64,000 bases of DNA from Clostridium_AW sp040797845. GTDB lineage: Bacteria > Bacillota > Clostridia > Clostridiales > Clostridiaceae. The stretch is from positions 155,602 to 219,601 of the forward strand of contig JBFNFA010000006.1 of the NCBI GenBank assembly GCA_040797845.1, read 5' to 3'. Positions 23,891 to 34,000 of this stretch are shown here, one piece after another. Each line of letters starts with the position of its first letter. Within the stretch, counting starts at the first letter, position 1. The notes under the pieces are model-generated. The model ran no database searches and had not been told where the DNA came from. It worked only from the letters and a program-made list of their open reading frames with translations. A program made the position numbers and the translations under genes.

Positions 23891-25954
23891 TTATTTATTT
23901 CCAATTACTTTTTCTTGAATGCTCTTTGGCACTTCTTCATAGTGGTCGAACTGCATTGAGTAAGTTCCTCTGCCTTGAGTATTGGATCTTAATACAGTTG
24001 CATAACCAAACATTTCTGAAAGCGGTACAAATGCTCTTATAACTTGTGCTCCTGCTTGCGCTTCCATTCCTTCAATTCTACCTCTTCTTGAGTTAACATC
24101 ACCCATTACGTCTCCCATGTACTCTTCTGGTACAGTTACTTCAACCTTCATCATAGGTTCAAGTAATACTGGGTCTGCTTTAGACATAGCATTTTTAAAC
24201 GCCATGGAACCCGCAATTTTAAATGACATTTCTGATGAGTCAACGTCATGGTATGATCCATCAAATAATCTAATCTTAAAGTTGATAACTGGGTATCCCG
24301 CAACTACACCGCTATTAGAAGCTTCTTGAATACCATTGTCGATTGCTGGGATATATTCTCTTGGAACAACCCCTCCAACAATAGCATTTTCAAATACATA
24401 TTCTCCTTCGTGTGGCATAATTTCGATCCAGCAGTGTCCGTACTGTCCACGTCCACCAGACTGTCTAACATACTTACCTTCTGCTTTAACAGCCTTTTTA
24501 ACTGTTTCTTTATAAGCAACCTGTGGTTGACCTACGTTACATTCAACCTTAAATTCTCTTATAAGTCTATCTACAATTATCTCAAGGTGAAGCTCTCCCA
24601 TACCCGCTATAATTGTTTGACCAGTTTCCTGATCTGTATATGTCTTAAATGTTGGATCTTCTTCAGCAAGTTTTGCTAATGCAACTCCCATCTTTTCCTG
24701 ACCAGCTTTTGATTTTGGCTCTATAGCAACATGGATAACTGGTTCTGGGAATTCCATGTTTTCAAGAATTATTGGATCCTTTTCGTCACATAAAGTGTCT
24801 CCAGTTGTAGTATCTTTTAATCCAACAACTGCACCTAAGTCTCCTGCACATAATTCTTCAATTTCTTCTCTGTGATTAGCATGCATTCTTACTATTCTAC
24901 CAACTCTTTCTTTCTTACCTTTTGTAGAGTTATAAACATAAGTACCGCTCTTAATAACTCCTGAGTATACTCTTACGAAAGCAAGTTTTCCTATGAATGG
25001 GTCAGTAGCAATCTTGAATGCTAATGTTGACATAGCTTCTTCATCTGATGATTTTCTTTCTAAATCCTCTCCATTATCTGGGTCAGTACCCTTTACTGGA
25101 GGAATATCTATTGGTGATGGCATGTATTTTATTATAGAATCAATCATTGCCTGAACACCTTTGTTTTTATATGAGGAACCACAAATTACTGGAACTATTT
25201 TGTTAGCTATAACACCTTTTCTTAATGCAGCTTCTAGTTCATCAACTGTAATTTCTTCACCCTCTAAATATTTCATCATTAAATCTTCATCTAATTCAAC
25301 TATAGCTTCTATCATAGCAGCTCTGTATTCTTCAACTTGATCTACCATATCTTCTGGAATATCTGTTGCTTTTGTTGATGTCCCAAGATCATCTACATAA
25401 ATTACTGCTTCATTTTTTATTAAATCAACGTATCCTTTGAAGTAATCTTCTTTACCTATAGGAAGTTGAATTGGAACTGCATTGGTCTTTAATCTTTCTC
25501 TCATCATATTAACAACTCTGAAGAAGTCAGCTCCTACTATATCCATCTTATTTACATAAGCCATTCTTGGAACTCCGTATTTGTCTGCCTGTCTCCAAAC
25601 TGTTTCAGTCTGAGGTTCAACCCCACCTTTTGCTGTTAATACTGTTACAGCACCATCTAATACTCTTAGTGATCTTTCAACTTCAACTGTAAAGTCTACG
25701 TGTCCTGGTGTGTCGATAACGTTTATTACGTGATCTTTCCACATACATGTTGTTGCTGCTGAAGTAATTGTTATACCTCTTTCTTGCTCCTGAACCATCC
25801 AGTCCATAGTAGCAGCACCTTCATGCACTTCTCCTAATTTATGTGTTTTACCTGTATAGAATAGAATACGTTCTGTTGTAGTAGTTTTACCTGCGTCTAT
25901 ATGTGCCATTATACCTATATTACGGAACCTATCTAACGGATATTGTCTTGCCAC
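23891..25954 (-). CDS. fusA: Elongation factor G
   Basis: Translocase GTPase. The 687 residues have G1 AHIDAGKTTTTERIL, switch I EQERGITITSAAT, G3 DTPGHVDF with catalytic His, G4 NKMD, then domains II-V ending in RSNTQGRGTYSMQFDHYEEVP. It starts with GTG, spaced from GGAGG. It is 85 nt downstream of rpsG and separated from it by a strong hairpin. A divergent paralogue lies at 61500-63584. Confidence 0.98.
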   Translation of the reverse strand: MARQYPLDRFRNIGIMAHIDAGKTTTTERILFYTGKTHKLGEVHEGAATMDWMVQEQERGITITSAATTCMWKDHVINVIDTPGHVDFTVEVERSLRVLDGAVTVLTAKGGVEPQTETVWRQADKYGVPRMAYVNKMDIVGADFFRVVNMMRERLKTNAVPIQLPIGKEDYFKGYVDLIKNEAVIYVDDLGTSTKATDIPEDMVDQVEEYRAAMIEAIVELDEDLMMKYLEGEEITVDELEAALRKGVIANKIVPVICGSSYKNKGVQAMIDSIIKYMPSPIDIPPVKGTDPDNGEDLERKSSDEEAMSTLAFKIATDPFIGKLAFVRVYSGVIKSGTYVYNSTKGKKERVGRIVRMHANHREEIEELCAGDLGAVVGLKDTTTGDTLCDEKDPIILENMEFPEPVIHVAIEPKSKAGQEKMGVALAKLAEEDPTFKTYTDQETGQTIIAGMGELHLEIIVDRLIREFKVECNVGQPQVAYKETVKKAVKAEGKYVRQSGGRGQYGHCWIEIMPHEGEYVFENAIVGGVVPREYIPAIDNGIQEASNSGVVAGYPVINFKIRLFDGSYHDVDSSEMSFKIAGSMAFKNAMSKADPVLLEPMMKVEVTVPEEYMGDVMGDVNSRRGRIEGMEAQAGAQVIRAFVPLSEMFGYATVLRSNTQGRGTYSMQFDHYEEVPKSIQEKVIGNK

Positions 25955-26003
25955 TAATGTTTCCTCCTCTCAAACTACGAATAGTTTAATTATAAAATTT
26001 GAG

Positions 26004-26035
26004 AAAACTGTTTTGGTACACACCAAAACAGTTTT
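26004..26035 (-). repeat. Strong hairpin in the rpsG-fusA spacer
   Basis: A perfect 14-bp stem (AAAACTGTTTTGGT and complement) with a 4-nt loop begins 5 nt after the rpsG stop. Only four T follow, so it is at most a partial terminator. It may set the S7/EF-G ratio by attenuation or be an RNase processing site. Confidence 0.7.
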
Positions 26036-26039
26036 AATA

Positions 26040-26510
26040 TTAATATCTGTAATGTGCAAAAGCTTTGTTTGCTTCAGCCATCTTATGAGTATCTTCTCTT
26101 TTCTTAACAGCTGTTCCTGTATTATTGGCTGCATCCATGAGTTCACCTGCAAGTCTTTCTCTCATGTATTTTTCGCCTCTTTTTCTTGCAGCGTCTAGCA
26201 TCCATCTAATACCAAGAGTCTGTCTTCTCTCTGGTCTTACTTCGATTGGCACTTGATATGTAGCACCACCGATTCTTCTTGCTTTTACTTCAAGTAATGG
26301 CATTACATTGTTCATAGCTTCTTCGAATACTTCCATTGCATCTTTACCAGTTTTTTCTGATATTATATCAAACGCACTGTAGCAAACCTTTTGAGCTACA
26401 CCTTTTTTACCATCAACCATTAAATTATTTATAAATTTAGTTACAATTTTACTATTGTACACTGGATCTGGTAATACATCTCTTTTACCTATATGTCCTT
26501 TTCTTGGCAC
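26040..26510 (-). CDS. rpsG: 30S ribosomal protein S7
   Basis: Head-assembly protein and, in E. coli, repressor of the str operon. The 156 residues start with GTG-encoded Met then PRKGHIGKRDVLPDPVYNSK, and include VEVRPERR-like PIEVRPERRQTLGIRW. The GTG follows AAGGAGGG at good spacing and gives the exact family length; an in-frame extension of 21 codons is rejected. Confidence 0.97.
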   Translation of the reverse strand: MPRKGHIGKRDVLPDPVYNSKIVTKFINNLMVDGKKGVAQKVCYSAFDIISEKTGKDAMEVFEEAMNNVMPLLEVKARRIGGATYQVPIEVRPERRQTLGIRWMLDAARKRGEKYMRERLAGELMDAANNTGTAVKKREDTHKMAEANKAFAHYRY

Positions 26511-26670
26511 TTTTCTTCCCTCCTTAACATAATTCAAATTTAAGTTCATCGGTACTCGGTTTTTCAACCGCAAAGCGCTTTGTACTTCTGCAAAATATTA
26601 TACTAATGAATATATATAAATGCCGAAGACACAGCACCATTTTCAAACCTTAAGTTAAATTATTACCTAA
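26511..26670 (-). promoter_or_regulatory. Long rpsL-rpsG spacer with predicted structure
   Basis: A 160-nt intercistronic region contains a CGGTT/AACCG hairpin capped by GAAA, a neighbouring AAAGCGCTTT palindrome and GTAC segments flanking both, which could close a small junction. In E. coli S7 binds the rpsL-rpsG spacer; an analogous site is plausible here. No strong promoter was seen. Confidence 0.4.
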
Positions 26671-27048
26671 TTATTTTTTCTTTGGTCTCTTAGCACCGTA
26701 CTTTGATCTGCTCTGCATTCTGTTAGCCACTCCAGCTGAGTCTAATGCACCTCTAACAATGTGATATCTAACACCTGGAAGGTCTTTAACTCTTCCACCT
26801 CTTATTAGAACAACACTATGTTCTTGTAAGTTGTGTCCTATACCTGGAATGTACGCAGATACTTCGTAACCATTTGTAAGTCTTACTCTGGCAACTTTTC
26901 TTAACGCAGAGTTTGGCTTCTTTGGTGTACTAGTTTTTACTACTGTACATACTCCTCTTTTTTGAGGACACTGTCTTAATGCTGGTGCTGCGGATTGCTC
27001 CTTAATTGTCTTTCTGCCTTTTCTAACTAATTGGCTAATTGTTGGCAT
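26671..27048 (-). CDS. rpsL: 30S ribosomal protein S12
   Basis: Decoding-centre protein. The 125 residues include the accuracy loops TTPKKPNSALRKVARV and GGRVKDLPGVRYH, with the two lysines whose changes give streptomycin resistance present in wild-type form. The protein ends SKYGAKRPKKK. It follows the L7Ae-like gene in the str operon. Confidence 0.98.
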   Translation of the reverse strand: MPTISQLVRKGRKTIKEQSAAPALRQCPQKRGVCTVVKTSTPKKPNSALRKVARVRLTNGYEVSAYIPGIGHNLQEHSVVLIRGGRVKDLPGVRYHIVRGALDSAGVANRMQSRSKYGAKRPKKK

Positions 27049-27102
27049 ATTTACACCTCCTCAGTATAATATAAAAAATCTATTAAAAAATTTCTTATAA
27101 GC

Positions 27103-27345
27103 TTATTCATTTATGATAACAGCTGTCGCTGCTCCCACATCGATACCACAAAGTCTTCCTAGTTCCTTCATAGTATCTACAAGTATAATTTCAAGGGAAT
27201 TTTCTTCGGCAGCACTTTTTATTTGGTCATATATCTTTATATCTGCATCTTTTGCTACATAAACAGTTTTACCACTGCCATTCTTGATAGCTTTTAAAGA
27301 TTGCTTCAATCCCACAACCTTTTTTCCTTCAAGTCTGTCGAGCAC
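27103..27345 (-). CDS. L7Ae-family RNA-binding protein (YbxF-like)
   Basis: Small k-turn-binding protein of the L7Ae/L30e/YbxF family, 80 residues. The KQSLKAIKNGSGKTVYVAKDAD and CGIDVGAATAVI segments are typical. In B. subtilis the equivalent between rpoC and rpsL binds k-turn RNA, and its cellular role is unclear. It is first gene of the str operon here and starts with GTG after AGGGGGG. The leader hairpin just upstream may be a target, but no clear k-turn was seen. Confidence 0.88.
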   Translation of the reverse strand: MLDRLEGKKVVGLKQSLKAIKNGSGKTVYVAKDADIKIYDQIKSAAEENSLEIILVDTMKELGRLCGIDVGAATAVIINE

Positions 27346-27375
27346 TTCTGTTCCCCCCTAAAAATATTATACAGA

Positions 27376-27400
27376 GACAAAGCCAAAGGCTCTGTCTCCT
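27376..27400 (-). promoter_or_regulatory. Leader hairpin of the str operon
   Basis: The 5' UTR folds into an 11-bp stem (GAGACAGAGCC with GGCTTTGTCTC, one wobble) with a TTT loop, placed between the promoter and the L7Ae-like gene. It lacks an adjacent T-run, so it is more likely a stabilising or regulatory hairpin than a terminator. Confidence 0.6.
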
Positions 27401-27419
27401 TCTACAAACACACAGAAGT

Positions 27420-27448
27420 ATTTTATCATCTTAATGTTATCCTGTCAA
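27420..27448 (-). promoter_or_regulatory. Sigma-A promoter for the str operon
   Basis: Minus-strand TTGACA (27443-27448), 17-nt spacer, TAAAAT (27420-27425), starting 5 nt past the rpoC stop. No terminator was seen between rpoC and this promoter. Confidence 0.82.
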
Positions 27449-27452
27449 TAAA

Positions 27453-30400
27453 TTAAACTTCTATTTCTTCATCTAATTCTGCATTTAAAGATTCAATATT
27501 TTCCATATCTTCATCTTTTTCTGTGTTAATTCTTATTGATCTATATCTAGTCATACCTGTTCCTGCTGGAATCAGTTTACCTATGATTACATTTTCTTTT
27601 AGTCCTAATAAAGGATCAATTTTTCCTTTTATTGCTGCATCTGTTAGTACTCTTGTTGTCTCTTGGAAAGATGCTGCAGATAAGAAAGATTCTGTAGCTA
27701 AGGAAGCTTTTGTTATTCCTAGCAATGCTATTCTTCCTCTAGCTAATTCTCCACCTATCGCTTCTACCTTTTCATTTTCCTCATTAAAATCGAAAATGTC
27801 GATCATAGTTCCTGGTAGTAACTCTGTATCTCCAGATTCTTCTATCTTAACTTTTCTCGTCATTTGTCTTATAACTACTTCAAGATGCTTATCATTTATA
27901 TCAACACCCTGTAGTCTATAAACTTTTTGAACTTCTGATAAAAGATAATTCTTAACGCCATTTACTCCCTTTATTCTTATGATATCATGTGGATTAACTG
28001 ATCCTTCTGTTATTTCATCTCCAGCATTTATCACTTCTCCATTAGATACCTTAAGTCTTGAACCAAATGGAATGTCATAACTTGACTCTTCACCTGATTC
28101 GTTAATTACAACTACAGTTCTCTTTTTCTTAGTTTCTTCAATTCTTACCGTTCCTGCATTCTCTGAAACTATAGCTAACCCTTTTGGTTTTCTCGCTTCA
28201 AATAATTCCTCAACTCTTGGAAGACCTTGAGTTATGTCGGCACCTGCAACTCCCCCTGTATGGAAAGTTCTCATTGTAAGCTGAGTACCAGGTTCTCCTA
28301 TACTTTGTGCAGCTATTATACCAACAGATTCTCCTATATTAATTTTTTCAGCACTAGCCATATTCATTCCATAACATTTAGAGCAAACCCCGTGTTTAGA
28401 TTTACATGTAAACACAGATCTTATCCTAACTTTTGTTACTCCTGCTTCTTCTATAACATCTGCTGTTTTAGAATCAATATATTTATCCTTTTCTATAATA
28501 ACTTCTCCTGTGGAAGGATCTAATATATCCTCTCCAGAATATCTTCCATGTAACCTTTCAGCTAATGTTTCAATAACTTCATTTCCTTCTTTGATTACAG
28601 AAACTTCAAAGCCTTCTTTAGTTCCACAATCTTCTTCTCTAACTATAACGTCTTGGCTAACATCAACTAGCCTTCTTGTTAAGTAACCTGAGTCAGCAGT
28701 CTTTAAAGCTGTATCGGCATTACCCTTTCTAGCTCCGTGAGTTGATATAAAATACTCTAAAACGTCAAGACCTTCTCTAAAGGATGATCTTATTGGCAAC
28801 TCGATAATCTTACCTGAAGGATTTGCCATAAGTCCTCTCATACCTGCTAGCTGCTTAATCTGGCTCTTAGAACCTCTGGCTCCAGAGTCCGCCATCATAA
28901 ATATTGGGTTATAGTTATCTAAGTTGGTCATAAGAGCGTCTGCGATTTCATCTGTTGTCTTAGTCCATTTTTCTATAACTCTTTCATATCTTTCATCTTC
29001 AGATATAAATCCTCTTCTATACATCTTTTCGATTTTGTTTACTGCATCATCAGCTTCTGCTAATAGTCTCTTTTTATCTTCCGGAACTACCATATCCTCA
29101 GTAGCAACTGTTATAGCTCCTATAGTGGAATAGTGGTATCCTTTAGCTTTTATATTATCCAACATAATAGACGTCTTAGTTGGACCGTGTTTCATATAAC
29201 ACTTATTAATTATCTTACCTAAAGCTGACTTGTTAACTAAGAAATCTACTTCTAATTTAAATTCATTTTCAGGCTTACTTCTATCTATAAATCCTAAATC
29301 CTGAGGTATTGACTCATTAAATATTAATTTCCCTGGGGTAGTATCAATTATTCCGTATACAGTTTCCCCATCTTTTTCTTTTACAATTTTTACTTTTATA
29401 TTTGAATGTATTGCAACTGCACCAACTTGATATGCCATTATAGCTTCATCAGATGATGAGAATACAGGAATTCTTTCCCCTGGATTTGATTCCTTACCTA
29501 ATGTTAAGTAATAGGATCCTAAAACCATATCCTGGGTAGGAACTACAACTGGTTTACCATCTGAAGGCTTTAAAATATTGTGAGCTGCTAACATTAAAAA
29601 TCTAGCTTCAGCTTGAGCTTCAACGGACAATGGTACGTGTACCGCCATCTGGTCACCATCAAAGTCTGCGTTATATGCAGTACATGATAATGGATGAAGC
29701 TTTATAGCTCTACCTTCAACTAATACAGGTTGGAATGCTTGAATTCCTAGTCTGTGTAGGGTAGGGGCACGGTTTAAAAGTACAGGATGATCAGATATTA
29801 CTTCTTCTAATACGTCCCAAACTTGAGGTTGAACTCTTTCAACCATTCTCTTTGCACTTTTTATGTTATGGGCCAAGCCACCTTCTACTAATTTCTTCAT
29901 AACAAATGGTTTGAATAACTCAAGAGCCATCTCTTTAGGAAGACCGCATTGATACATTTTTAATTCAGGTCCTACAACTATAACTGAACGTCCTGAGTAG
30001 TCAACACGTTTTCCAAGTAAGTTTTGTCTAAATCTTCCTTGTTTACCCTTTAACATATCTGATAAGGACTTTAATGGTCTATTTCCCGGTCCTGTAACAG
30101 GTCTTCCTCTTCTTCCGTTGTCTATAAGAGCGTCTACAGCTTCCTGTAACATTCTTTTTTCATTTCTTACAATTATATCTGGCGCTCCTAAATCTAGAAG
30201 TTTCTTAAGTCTGTTATTTCTATTTATAACTCTTCTATATAAATCATTTAAATCAGAAGTAGCAAACCTTCCTCCATCTAGCTGAACCATAGGTCTTAAA
30301 TCTGGTGGGATTACTGGTATAACATCAATAATCATCCAGTCAGGTCTATTACCTGACTTTCTAAAGGATTCAGCTACTTCTAATCTTCTTATGATTCTTA

Positions 30401-31013
30401 CTTTCTTTTGACCAGTGCTTGTTTTTAGCCCTTCTTTAAGTTCCTTAGATAAACGTTCTAAGTCAATTTCTTCAAGCAATCTCTTAATAGCTTCAGCTCC
30501 CATTCCTGCTTCAAAGCTGCCTTCACCATATTTATCGATTGCTTCTCTATATTCTTTTTCGCTTAACAATTGCTTTTTATCTAATCTAGTTTCTTTCGGT
30601 GAAAGAACTATATAAGAAGCGAAATATAGAACTTTTTCTAAAGATCTTGGTGACATATCTAGTATCAATCCCATTCTTGATGGAATACCTTTAAAATACC
30701 AAATATGGGATACTGGGGCAGCAAGTTCAATATGCCCCATTCTTTCACGCCTAACCTTTGATTTCGTTACTTCAACACCACATCTATCACAAACTATACC
30801 TTTATATCTGACCCTTTTATATTTACCGCAATGACACTCCCAGTCTTTTGTTGGACCAAATATTCTTTCACAAAACAATCCATCTCTTTCAGGCTTTAAA
30901 GTTCTATAGTTAATAGTTTCAGGTTTTTTCACTTCTCCTCTTGACCATTCTCTAATTTGTTCCGGTGAAGCTAAACCTATCTGTAAAGCATCAAAATTAT
31001 TTAATTCAAACAA
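27453..31013 (-). CDS. rpoC: RNA polymerase beta' subunit
   Basis: Large catalytic subunit, 1186 residues. It carries the N-terminal zinc ribbon (CHCGKYKRVRYKGIVCDRCG), the absolutely conserved active-site YNADFDGDQMAVH that holds Mg2+, and the second Cys cluster (CGTKEG, CKSKHGVCSKCYG). The start is TTG giving MFELNNFDALQIGL, preceded by GGGAGG 7 nt away; upstream ATGs in frame lack this site and overlap the rpoB end. It follows rpoB by 19 nt. Confidence 0.98.
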   Translation of the reverse strand: MFELNNFDALQIGLASPEQIREWSRGEVKKPETINYRTLKPERDGLFCERIFGPTKDWECHCGKYKRVRYKGIVCDRCGVEVTKSKVRRERMGHIELAAPVSHIWYFKGIPSRMGLILDMSPRSLEKVLYFASYIVLSPKETRLDKKQLLSEKEYREAIDKYGEGSFEAGMGAEAIKRLLEEIDLERLSKELKEGLKTSTGQKKVRIIRRLEVAESFRKSGNRPDWMIIDVIPVIPPDLRPMVQLDGGRFATSDLNDLYRRVINRNNRLKKLLDLGAPDIIVRNEKRMLQEAVDALIDNGRRGRPVTGPGNRPLKSLSDMLKGKQGRFRQNLLGKRVDYSGRSVIVVGPELKMYQCGLPKEMALELFKPFVMKKLVEGGLAHNIKSAKRMVERVQPQVWDVLEEVISDHPVLLNRAPTLHRLGIQAFQPVLVEGRAIKLHPLSCTAYNADFDGDQMAVHVPLSVEAQAEARFLMLAAHNILKPSDGKPVVVPTQDMVLGSYYLTLGKESNPGERIPVFSSSDEAIMAYQVGAVAIHSNIKVKIVKEKDGETVYGIIDTTPGKLIFNESIPQDLGFIDRSKPENEFKLEVDFLVNKSALGKIINKCYMKHGPTKTSIMLDNIKAKGYHYSTIGAITVATEDMVVPEDKKRLLAEADDAVNKIEKMYRRGFISEDERYERVIEKWTKTTDEIADALMTNLDNYNPIFMMADSGARGSKSQIKQLAGMRGLMANPSGKIIELPIRSSFREGLDVLEYFISTHGARKGNADTALKTADSGYLTRRLVDVSQDVIVREEDCGTKEGFEVSVIKEGNEVIETLAERLHGRYSGEDILDPSTGEVIIEKDKYIDSKTADVIEEAGVTKVRIRSVFTCKSKHGVCSKCYGMNMASAEKINIGESVGIIAAQSIGEPGTQLTMRTFHTGGVAGADITQGLPRVEELFEARKPKGLAIVSENAGTVRIEETKKKRTVVVINESGEESSYDIPFGSRLKVSNGEVINAGDEITEGSVNPHDIIRIKGVNGVKNYLLSEVQKVYRLQGVDINDKHLEVVIRQMTRKVKIEESGDTELLPGTMIDIFDFNEENEKVEAIGGELARGRIALLGITKASLATESFLSAASFQETTRVLTDAAIKGKIDPLLGLKENVIIGKLIPAGTGMTRYRSIRINTEKDEDMENIESLNAELDEEIEV

Positions 31014-31032
31014 GGGTAATCCTCCCTTCAAA

Positions 31033-34000
31033 TTAGTGTTCATCATTAAAATCATCTAATTCTAGATCATTTTCAAAGTCATCTAATGGTAGATCTTCAT
31101 AATCTATATCCATATCTTCCTCTGCATTGTCACCTTTGTCTTCGTCTTCTACATACTCGTCTGATGGTGTAGGTGGTACGTACTCTTCTGTTCCTTCCAT
31201 ATTGACGTCTAACTCTTCTAATTCGTCCTCAACAGATTCTTTTAATTTTATTTCTTCTTTGTCGTCATTTAATACTTTAACATCAAGACATAAAGCTTGT
31301 AGTTCCTTAATTAAAACCTTAAATGATTCTGGAACTCCTGGTTCTGGTATATTTTCGCCTTTTACTATAGCCTCATATGTCTTAACTCTACCAACAACGT
31401 CATCAGACTTAACTGTTAATATTTCCTGTAAAGTATGAGCCGCACCATAAGCTTCTAACGCCCAAACTTCCATCTCTCCAAATCTCTGACCACCAAACTG
31501 TGCTTTTCCTCCAAGTGGCTGTTGTGTAACTAATGAGTATGGTCCTGTAGATCTAGCATGTATTTTGTCATCAACTAAGTGAGCAAGTTTCAATATATAC
31601 ATGTATCCTACTGTTACTCTGTTGTCAAAAGCTTCTCCAGTTCTTCCATCATATAGCTCAGCCTTACCATCTTCTTTATATCCTGCTTCTCTTAAGCATT
31701 CATCTATTTCAGGTTCGGTTGCTCCATCAAATACAGGCGTAGCAATATGCCAGCCTAACTTAGAAGCAGCTAAGCCTAAATGTACTTCTAATACCTGACC
31801 GATATTCATACGTGATGGAACCCCTAGTGGATTCAAACATATTTGAAGAGGTCTTCCATCTGGTAAAAACGGCATATCTTCTTCTGGTAACACTCTTGAG
31901 ATAACACCCTTATTACCATGTCTTCCAGCCATCTTATCTCCAACAGATATTTTTCTCTTCTGGGCAATATAACATCTTACTAATTTATTTACTCCTGGAG
32001 GTAATTCATCTCCGTTTTCCCTAGTAAATACTTTAACGTCAACTATTATTCCAGCTTCACCGTGTGGAACTCTAAGAGAGGTATCTCTTACTTCTCTAGC
32101 CTTCTCACCGAATATAGCTCTTAACAATCTTTCTTCTGCTGTAAGCTCAGTCTCTCCCTTTGGAGTTACTTTTCCAACTAATATATCTCCTGATCTTACT
32201 TCTGCACCTATTCTTATTATTCCTCTTTCATCTATATCTCTTAGAGCGTCTTCTCCTACGTTTGGAATATCTCTAGTAATTTCTTCAGGTCCTAATTTTG
32301 TATCTCTAGCTTCTGCTTCATATTCTTCAATATGAATAGATGTAAACACATCATTTTTCACCAATTCTTCAGAAATAAGCATAGCATCCTCGTAGTTATA
32401 ACCTTCCCAAGTTATAAAACCGATTCTTATATTCTTACCTAATGCTATTTCTCCTAAATCTGTTGAAGGTCCATCTGCTAATACTGTTCCTTTTTCAACT
32501 TTGTCTCCCTTGCTTACAATTGGTCTTTGGTTTATACATGTACCTTGGTTTGACCTTTTAAATTTAAGCAATCTGCATGTATCAATACCACCATCTGAAT
32601 CTCTTCTAACTCTTACTTCATTTGCACTTACATAAACTACTGTACCTGCATTTTTCGCTTTAGGAAGAACTCCAGAATCTACGGCAGCCTTGTATTCTAT
32701 GCCAGTACCTACTATTGGAGCCTCAGGCTTTAATAACGGAACCGCCTGACGCTGCATGTTAGATCCCATAAGCGCACGGCTGGCATCATCATTTTCAAGG
32801 AAAGGTATCATCGCTGTTGCAACAGATACAATTTGTCTTGGTGAAACATCCATGTAGTCAACTTCTTGCTTTGGAACTACAAGAATATCCTCTTTATCTC
32901 TAACTGTTATTTTATCATCTATAAAATAACCATCATCATCCAACGGCTCATTTGCCTGTGCAACTAAATATCTATCTTCTTCATCGGCAGTCATATAAAT
33001 TATTTCTTTTGTTACTCTGCCCTCTTTTTTATCTATTTTTCTATAAGGTGCTTCTATAAACCCATACTCGTTAACCCTTGCATAAGTAGCTAGTGAGTTT
33101 ATCAATCCTATATTAGGTCCTTCAGGAGTTTCTATAGGACACATTCTTCCATAATGAGAGTGGTGAACGTCTCTTACTTCAAAGCCAGCTCTCTCTCTTG
33201 AAAGTCCTCCTGGTCCTAAGGCTGATAATCTTCTCTTATGAGTTAATTCAGATAATGGGTTGGTTTGATCCATGAACTGTGAAAGCTGTGAACTACCAAA
33301 GAATTCTTTGATAGATGCTGCAACTGGTCTAATATTAATTAAGGCTTGCGGAGTGATAGAGTTCTGGTCTTGAATAGTCATTCTTTCCTTTACAACTCTT
33401 TCCATTCTTGAAAGACCAATTCTAAATTGGTTTTGCAACAACTCTCCTACGGATCTTAATCTTCTATTTCCTAAATGATCAATATCATCTGTGTATCCTA
33501 CATCATACGGCAATCCTAATTCATAACTTACTGTTGCATATATATCATCTCTGATTATATGTTTAGGAATTAAGTTATGAATATTCTTTTTGATTTGTTC
33601 TTTAATTGCATCTTTATCTGTATAATTATCCAATATTTCCTTTAATGTTGGATAATGAACTAACTCCTTGATATTCAGATCTTCTATATCAAAGTCTACA
33701 AAACTATGTATATCAACAAAGTTATTTCCAATAACTCTTATAATTTTTTCGTCAACTTTTATATCTACAGAATTAACACCGCAATTCTGTATTTCTAAAG
33801 CTTTTTCCCTGTCTATTTTTTCATCTTTTTGTACTAATATTTCACCAGTTTGTGGGTTTACTATATCTTCAGCTGAGATTTGATTTGCTATTCTTATAGA
33901 TAGGGATAACTTTTTATTAAATTTATATCTACCTACTCTAGATAAGTCATATCTTTTTGCATCAAAAAATAAAGATTCTATAAGAGCCATAGCGCTATCC

